Shown here: positions 61,463-64,000 of the stretch, piece by piece
How positions within the stretch are numbered: the first letter of the stretch is position 1
How the letters are laid out: every line of letters begins with the position of its first letter
Source of the DNA: Methylobacterium tardum
GTDB lineage: Bacteria; Pseudomonadota; Alphaproteobacteria; Rhizobiales; Beijerinckiaceae
Reading direction: 5' to 3'
DNA length: 64,000 bases
Assembly: GCF_023546765.1 (NCBI RefSeq)
Contig: NZ_CP097484.1
Span: 366,001 to 430,000, forward strand
Notes under the pieces: generated by a model
The model's input: only the letters and a program-made list of their open reading frames with translations
The model's database searches: none
Told to the model about the DNA's origin: nothing
Made by a program: the position numbers and the translations under genes

Positions 61463-62322
61463 GGTCCGGAACGCCGCTCCTTCGTTTCGCACCGAGCCCG
61501 AACGGGCGCCTCCATCTCGGCCACGCCTATTCGGCGCTGCTCAACGCCGATCTCGCTGCCAGGATGGGCGGCGTGTGCCGCCTGCGGATCGAGGACATCG
61601 ATCCGCAGCGCTCGAAGCCCGAGCTGATCGCGGCGATCGTCGAAGACCTCGCCTGGCTCGGGCTGACCTACCCGGAGCCGGTGCGGCGTCAGTCGCAACA
61701 TATGGGGTCCTACAAGGCCGCGCTCGATCGCCTGATCGCGGGAGGCTTCGCCTATCCCTGTTTCTGCTCGCGCGGGCAGATCCGGGCCCGGGTCGCGGCC
61801 GGCAGCGCGACCGCGTGCGATCCGGACGGCGTTCCGCTTTATCCCGGAACCTGCCGCACGCTCGAAGCCGGACAGGTGGCCGACCGCCTCGCCCGCGGCG
61901 AGCCGCATACCTGGCGCCTCGACATGGCGGCCGCGCTGCGGAAAGCCCCCGGCCCCTATGCCTACTGCGCCTTCGATGAGGCCGGCGCTTATCAGGTCAC
62001 CGCCGAACCGGCCCGCTGGGGTGATGCGGTCATCGCGCGGCGCGACGTGCCGACGAGCTATCATCTGTCGGTGGTCCACGACGATGCGGAGGAGGGGGTC
62101 ACCCACGTCGTCCGCGGCCGCGACTTGGAGGCTGCCACCGATCTCCACGTGCTGCTGCAGCGCCTGCTCGGTCTTCCCGTGCTGCGCTATCGGCATCACC
62201 CACTGCTTCTCGACCCCGCCGGGGAGAAGCTCGCCAAGTCGCGCGGCTCGCAATCCCTCGCGGACCTCCGCGCCGCGGGGGTGACTCCCGGTGTTATCCG
62301 CGCACGGCTCGGCTTCACCTGA
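61459..62322 (+). CDS. gluQRS: Glutamyl-Q tRNA(Asp) synthetase
   Basis: 287 residues from GTG 61459 overlapping the previous stop. The class I aminoacyl-tRNA-synthetase fold: HIGH-like motif in FAPSPNGRLHLGHAYSAL, the glutamate-binding RIEDIDPQRSKPE, a zinc-binding type insert (CFCSRGQIRARV ... CRTLEAG), and the KMSKS-like K-L-A-K-S in EKLAKSRGSQSL. It lacks the anticodon-binding part of GltX, as is normal. It attaches glutamate to queuosine in tRNA(Asp). The length is normal for the family (about 290 to 300). It converges on the M23 peptidase gene, 15 bases apart. Confidence 0.93.
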   Translation: MRSGTPLLRFAPSPNGRLHLGHAYSALLNADLAARMGGVCRLRIEDIDPQRSKPELIAAIVEDLAWLGLTYPEPVRRQSQHMGSYKAALDRLIAGGFAYPCFCSRGQIRARVAAGSATACDPDGVPLYPGTCRTLEAGQVADRLARGEPHTWRLDMAAALRKAPGPYAYCAFDEAGAYQVTAEPARWGDAVIARRDVPTSYHLSVVHDDAEEGVTHVVRGRDLEAATDLHVLLQRLLGLPVLRYRHHPLLLDPAGEKLAKSRGSQSLADLRAAGVTPGVIRARLGFT

Positions 62323-62337
62323 TCCGAGCGCGACGGC

Positions 62338-64000
62338 TCAGCGCACCACCGCGTCGCGCTGGGCGAGTGCCGTGGCGCTCTTGGACTTCTGCATGGTCGC
62401 GTCGATCTGCTCGCGCTGACGCTTGAACTCGGCGAGCAGCCGCCCGTCGAGCTCGCGGCCGCGCGGCACGCGGATCTTCATCGGGTCCACGAAATGGCCG
62501 TTGATGATCACCTCGTAGTGAAGATGCGCGCCGGTCGACAGGCCGGTGGAGCCGACATAGCCGACGATCTGCCCTTGCCGAACTTTGACGCCCTCACGGA
62601 TGCCGCGGCCGAACCGGGACATGTGGTTATAGGTGGTGACGTAACCGTTGACGTGCTGCAGCTCGACCCGATTCCCGTAGCCGGAGGTCATCTCGGCGCG
62701 GATCACCACGCCGTTGCCCGCCGCCATGATCGGGGTGCCGATGGGATTTGACCAGTCGACACCGGTGTGCAGCTTGGCGTAGCCGAGTACAGGATGGCGG
62801 CGGTAGCCGAAGCCCGAGCGCATGATCCCGTCCGCGATCGGTTTGCGCAGCAGGAACTTCTTCAGGGAGCGCCCCTGATCGTCGAGATAGTCGATGGTGC
62901 CGTCATCCGGGGACTGGAAGCGATAGACCTTGCGGGTCTCGCCGCCCAGCGTCAGCGCCGCATAGAGCAGGTCCGGCCGGTCTGCGCTCGCCTCGTCGTC
63001 GTAGGTGTAGAACACGTCGAGCCCGTCGCCGCTGGCGATCCGGCGTTGGAAATCCAGGTCGTAGCTGAACACCCGGACGATATCCTCGACGGTGGCGCGG
63101 GGCAGGTCGTGGCGCGCCGCGGTCTCGTAGAGGCTCTGATAGAGACGGGGTCCGGAGCCCGAATCCTCATCCTCATCCTCGCCGGCCTCCGCCTGGGGCT
63201 GCGGCTTCGCGGCGGGGGCTTCCTCGACGGGCGGCGCCACCGAGACGAAGGCGCCCCGGTCGTTGAGGGCGGCGATCGCCTCGATGCCGTTCTCTCCGTA
63301 GAGCACCACACGTGTGACCTGGCGCGGATCGCCGGGATGGGAGCCGGGGGCGATCTGCACGCGCATCGCCTGGCCTTCGTTGAGAGCAGCGGTCTTCGCC
63401 CTGCCGCCAAGGGCCGCGACCACGCCGCGGATCGCCTCATCGCCTGCGAAGCCCGTAGCCTTGAGCGTGCTCTCGAGGGTCTCGCCGCGCTTGAGGGCGA
63501 GGTCGCGCTCCTCCACCAGCGGCACTTCGTTCGGCTTCAGCTCGGTCTTGGCGACCTTGGTGACGTTCTCGGGGACGACCAGGACCTCGATGGACTTGAA
63601 CGGATTCGCCTCCTTCGATGCCGCCCCGTCGCCGTCGGCGGATCCGCCCTGCTGCAGGGTTCGCGACAGCATGATCTGCGGGGCGATCGGGATGGCGGCG
63701 CGGCGCCCGGCCTCCGCGGCGATGCGGCGCTCCTCCTCGACCTGGGCGGTGACGTCGTCGTCGGTGAGCGCGGGCGCGCTGGCCTCGATCGCCGCCTCGC
63801 CGAGATCGCGTTTGACCACGGTGACCTCCGCGCTCGGCGCGTCCGCCGCGGCGTCGGGCGCGCGCTCAAGCGGCTCGTCGGAGACGAACTTCATCGGGTC
63901 GAAGCGAGGCGGCTCCGCAGCATAGACCCCGGTGGTCATGGACAAAGGCGTGCTGAGCCGGACAAAGGCCTTCGCCTTGATGATCTCGCGATCCCCGAGA
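62338..64000 (-). CDS. M23 family peptidase (LytM/DipM-like), N-terminal part beyond the window
   Basis: The open frame continues past 63945 (where a TTG could start) to the window edge, so the start lies outside. The visible upstream codons read LGDREIIKAKAFVRLSTPLSMTTGVYA, a normal continuation. The C-terminal LytM domain has the zinc ligands in GFGYRRHPVLGYAKLHTGVDWSNPIGTPIMAAG, H and the HxH of THYEV-like GAHLHYEVIIN, and GYVTTYNHMSRFG. The middle part has acidic spacers (EDEDEDSG) and a stretch with GETLESTLKATGFAGDEA that is typical of degenerate LysM/OapA-like parts. These proteins cut peptidoglycan or activate amidases in the periplasm. No frameshift seen. Confidence 0.85.
   Translation of the reverse strand, partial: LGDREIIKAKAFVRLSTPLSMTTGVYAAEPPRFDPMKFVSDEPLERAPDAAADAPSAEVTVVKRDLGEAAIEASAPALTDDDVTAQVEEERRIAAEAGRRAAIPIAPQIMLSRTLQQGGSADGDGAASKEANPFKSIEVLVVPENVTKVAKTELKPNEVPLVEERDLALKRGETLESTLKATGFAGDEAIRGVVAALGGRAKTAALNEGQAMRVQIAPGSHPGDPRQVTRVVLYGENGIEAIAALNDRGAFVSVAPPVEEAPAAKPQPQAEAGEDEDEDSGSGPRLYQSLYETAARHDLPRATVEDIVRVFSYDLDFQRRIASGDGLDVFYTYDDEASADRPDLLYAALTLGGETRKVYRFQSPDDGTIDYLDDQGRSLKKFLLRKPIADGIMRSGFGYRRHPVLGYAKLHTGVDWSNPIGTPIMAAGNGVVIRAEMTSGYGNRVELQHVNGYVTTYNHMSRFGRGIREGVKVRQGQIVGYVGSTGLSTGAHLHYEVIINGHFVDPMKIRVPRGRELDGRLLAEFKRQREQIDATMQKSKSATALAQRDAVVR

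Noticed and set aside
1..64000. tRNA, rRNA or CRISPR array
   Set aside because: No cloverleaf ends, rRNA cores or regularly spaced direct repeats were seen; the repeats present are palindromic and scattered.
1..64000. Prophage, integrative element or insertion sequence
   Set aside because: No transposase, integrase, structural phage gene or flanking direct repeats were found, and gene content is chromosomal.

Overview
The window is GC-rich bacterial chromosome, roughly 70% G+C by eye, with dense genes that often overlap by ATGA or GTGA. A lanthanide-type methanol dehydrogenase cluster (xoxG, xoxJ, xoxF), a PQQ-associated accessory operon, DUF6894 proteins, a LexA-like GTTC-N7-GTKC site and several families of short palindromic repeats point to an alphaproteobacterial methylotroph of the Methylobacterium/Methylorubrum type. 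I saw no rRNA, tRNA, CRISPR array, integrase, transposase or phage gene.

Layout: 0-7 kb is a surface-polysaccharide operon (four glycosyltransferases, a flippase, an O-antigen ligase/polymerase). 7-19 kb is mixed housekeeping: pyrophosphatase, NAD(P)HX dehydratase, a thioredoxin-reductase-like enzyme, a GGDEF/EAL protein, an MBL hydrolase, a SCO protein, a periplasmic glucan protein, small DUF6894 proteins and a Crp/Fnr regulator. 19-24 kb has rpoN, glmU and glmS. 24-29 kb has a peptidase, a serine hydrolase, a peptide-type binding protein and an SDR. 29.6-39.4 kb is the methylotrophy block: a minus-strand operon (binding protein, YVTN beta-propeller, NosR-like flavo-iron-sulfur membrane protein, ApbE) diverging from xoxG-xoxJ-xoxF, followed by a LuxR-type response regulator. 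39.9-43.5 kb is a MarR-controlled FUSC/DUF1656/HlyD efflux operon. 44-53 kb is a minus-strand run: ThDP enzyme, iron-type alcohol dehydrogenase, class III PHA synthase (phaE, phaC), CoA-transferase and succinate-semialdehyde dehydrogenase. 53-64 kb holds a DUF2252 protein, a LysR regulator, a 1.4-kb gene-free stretch packed with repeats, a GMC oxidoreductase, a hybrid histidine kinase, gluQRS and the 5'-truncated end of an M23 peptidase gene.

The most interesting biology is the xox block. Products of the divergent operons (periplasmic methanol oxidation and cytochrome c on one side; a probably FMN-loaded, Fe-S-carrying membrane protein plus its flavin transferase and a beta-propeller on the other) look like one functional unit, and both intergenic regions share an ATTGGACCAA motif. 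The 44-53 kb run could convert a semialdehyde/4-hydroxyacid into a CoA thioester for polymer synthesis or oxidise it to succinate; that is inference.

Six genes (GGDEF/EAL, glmS, a binding protein, an SDR, the PQQ-associated binding protein, xoxF) each carry a single indel that breaks the frame. glmS is normally essential and several breaks lie in nearly the same CCGG context, so I read these mainly as sequence errors rather than pseudogenes. I annotate each as one gene spanning the break.
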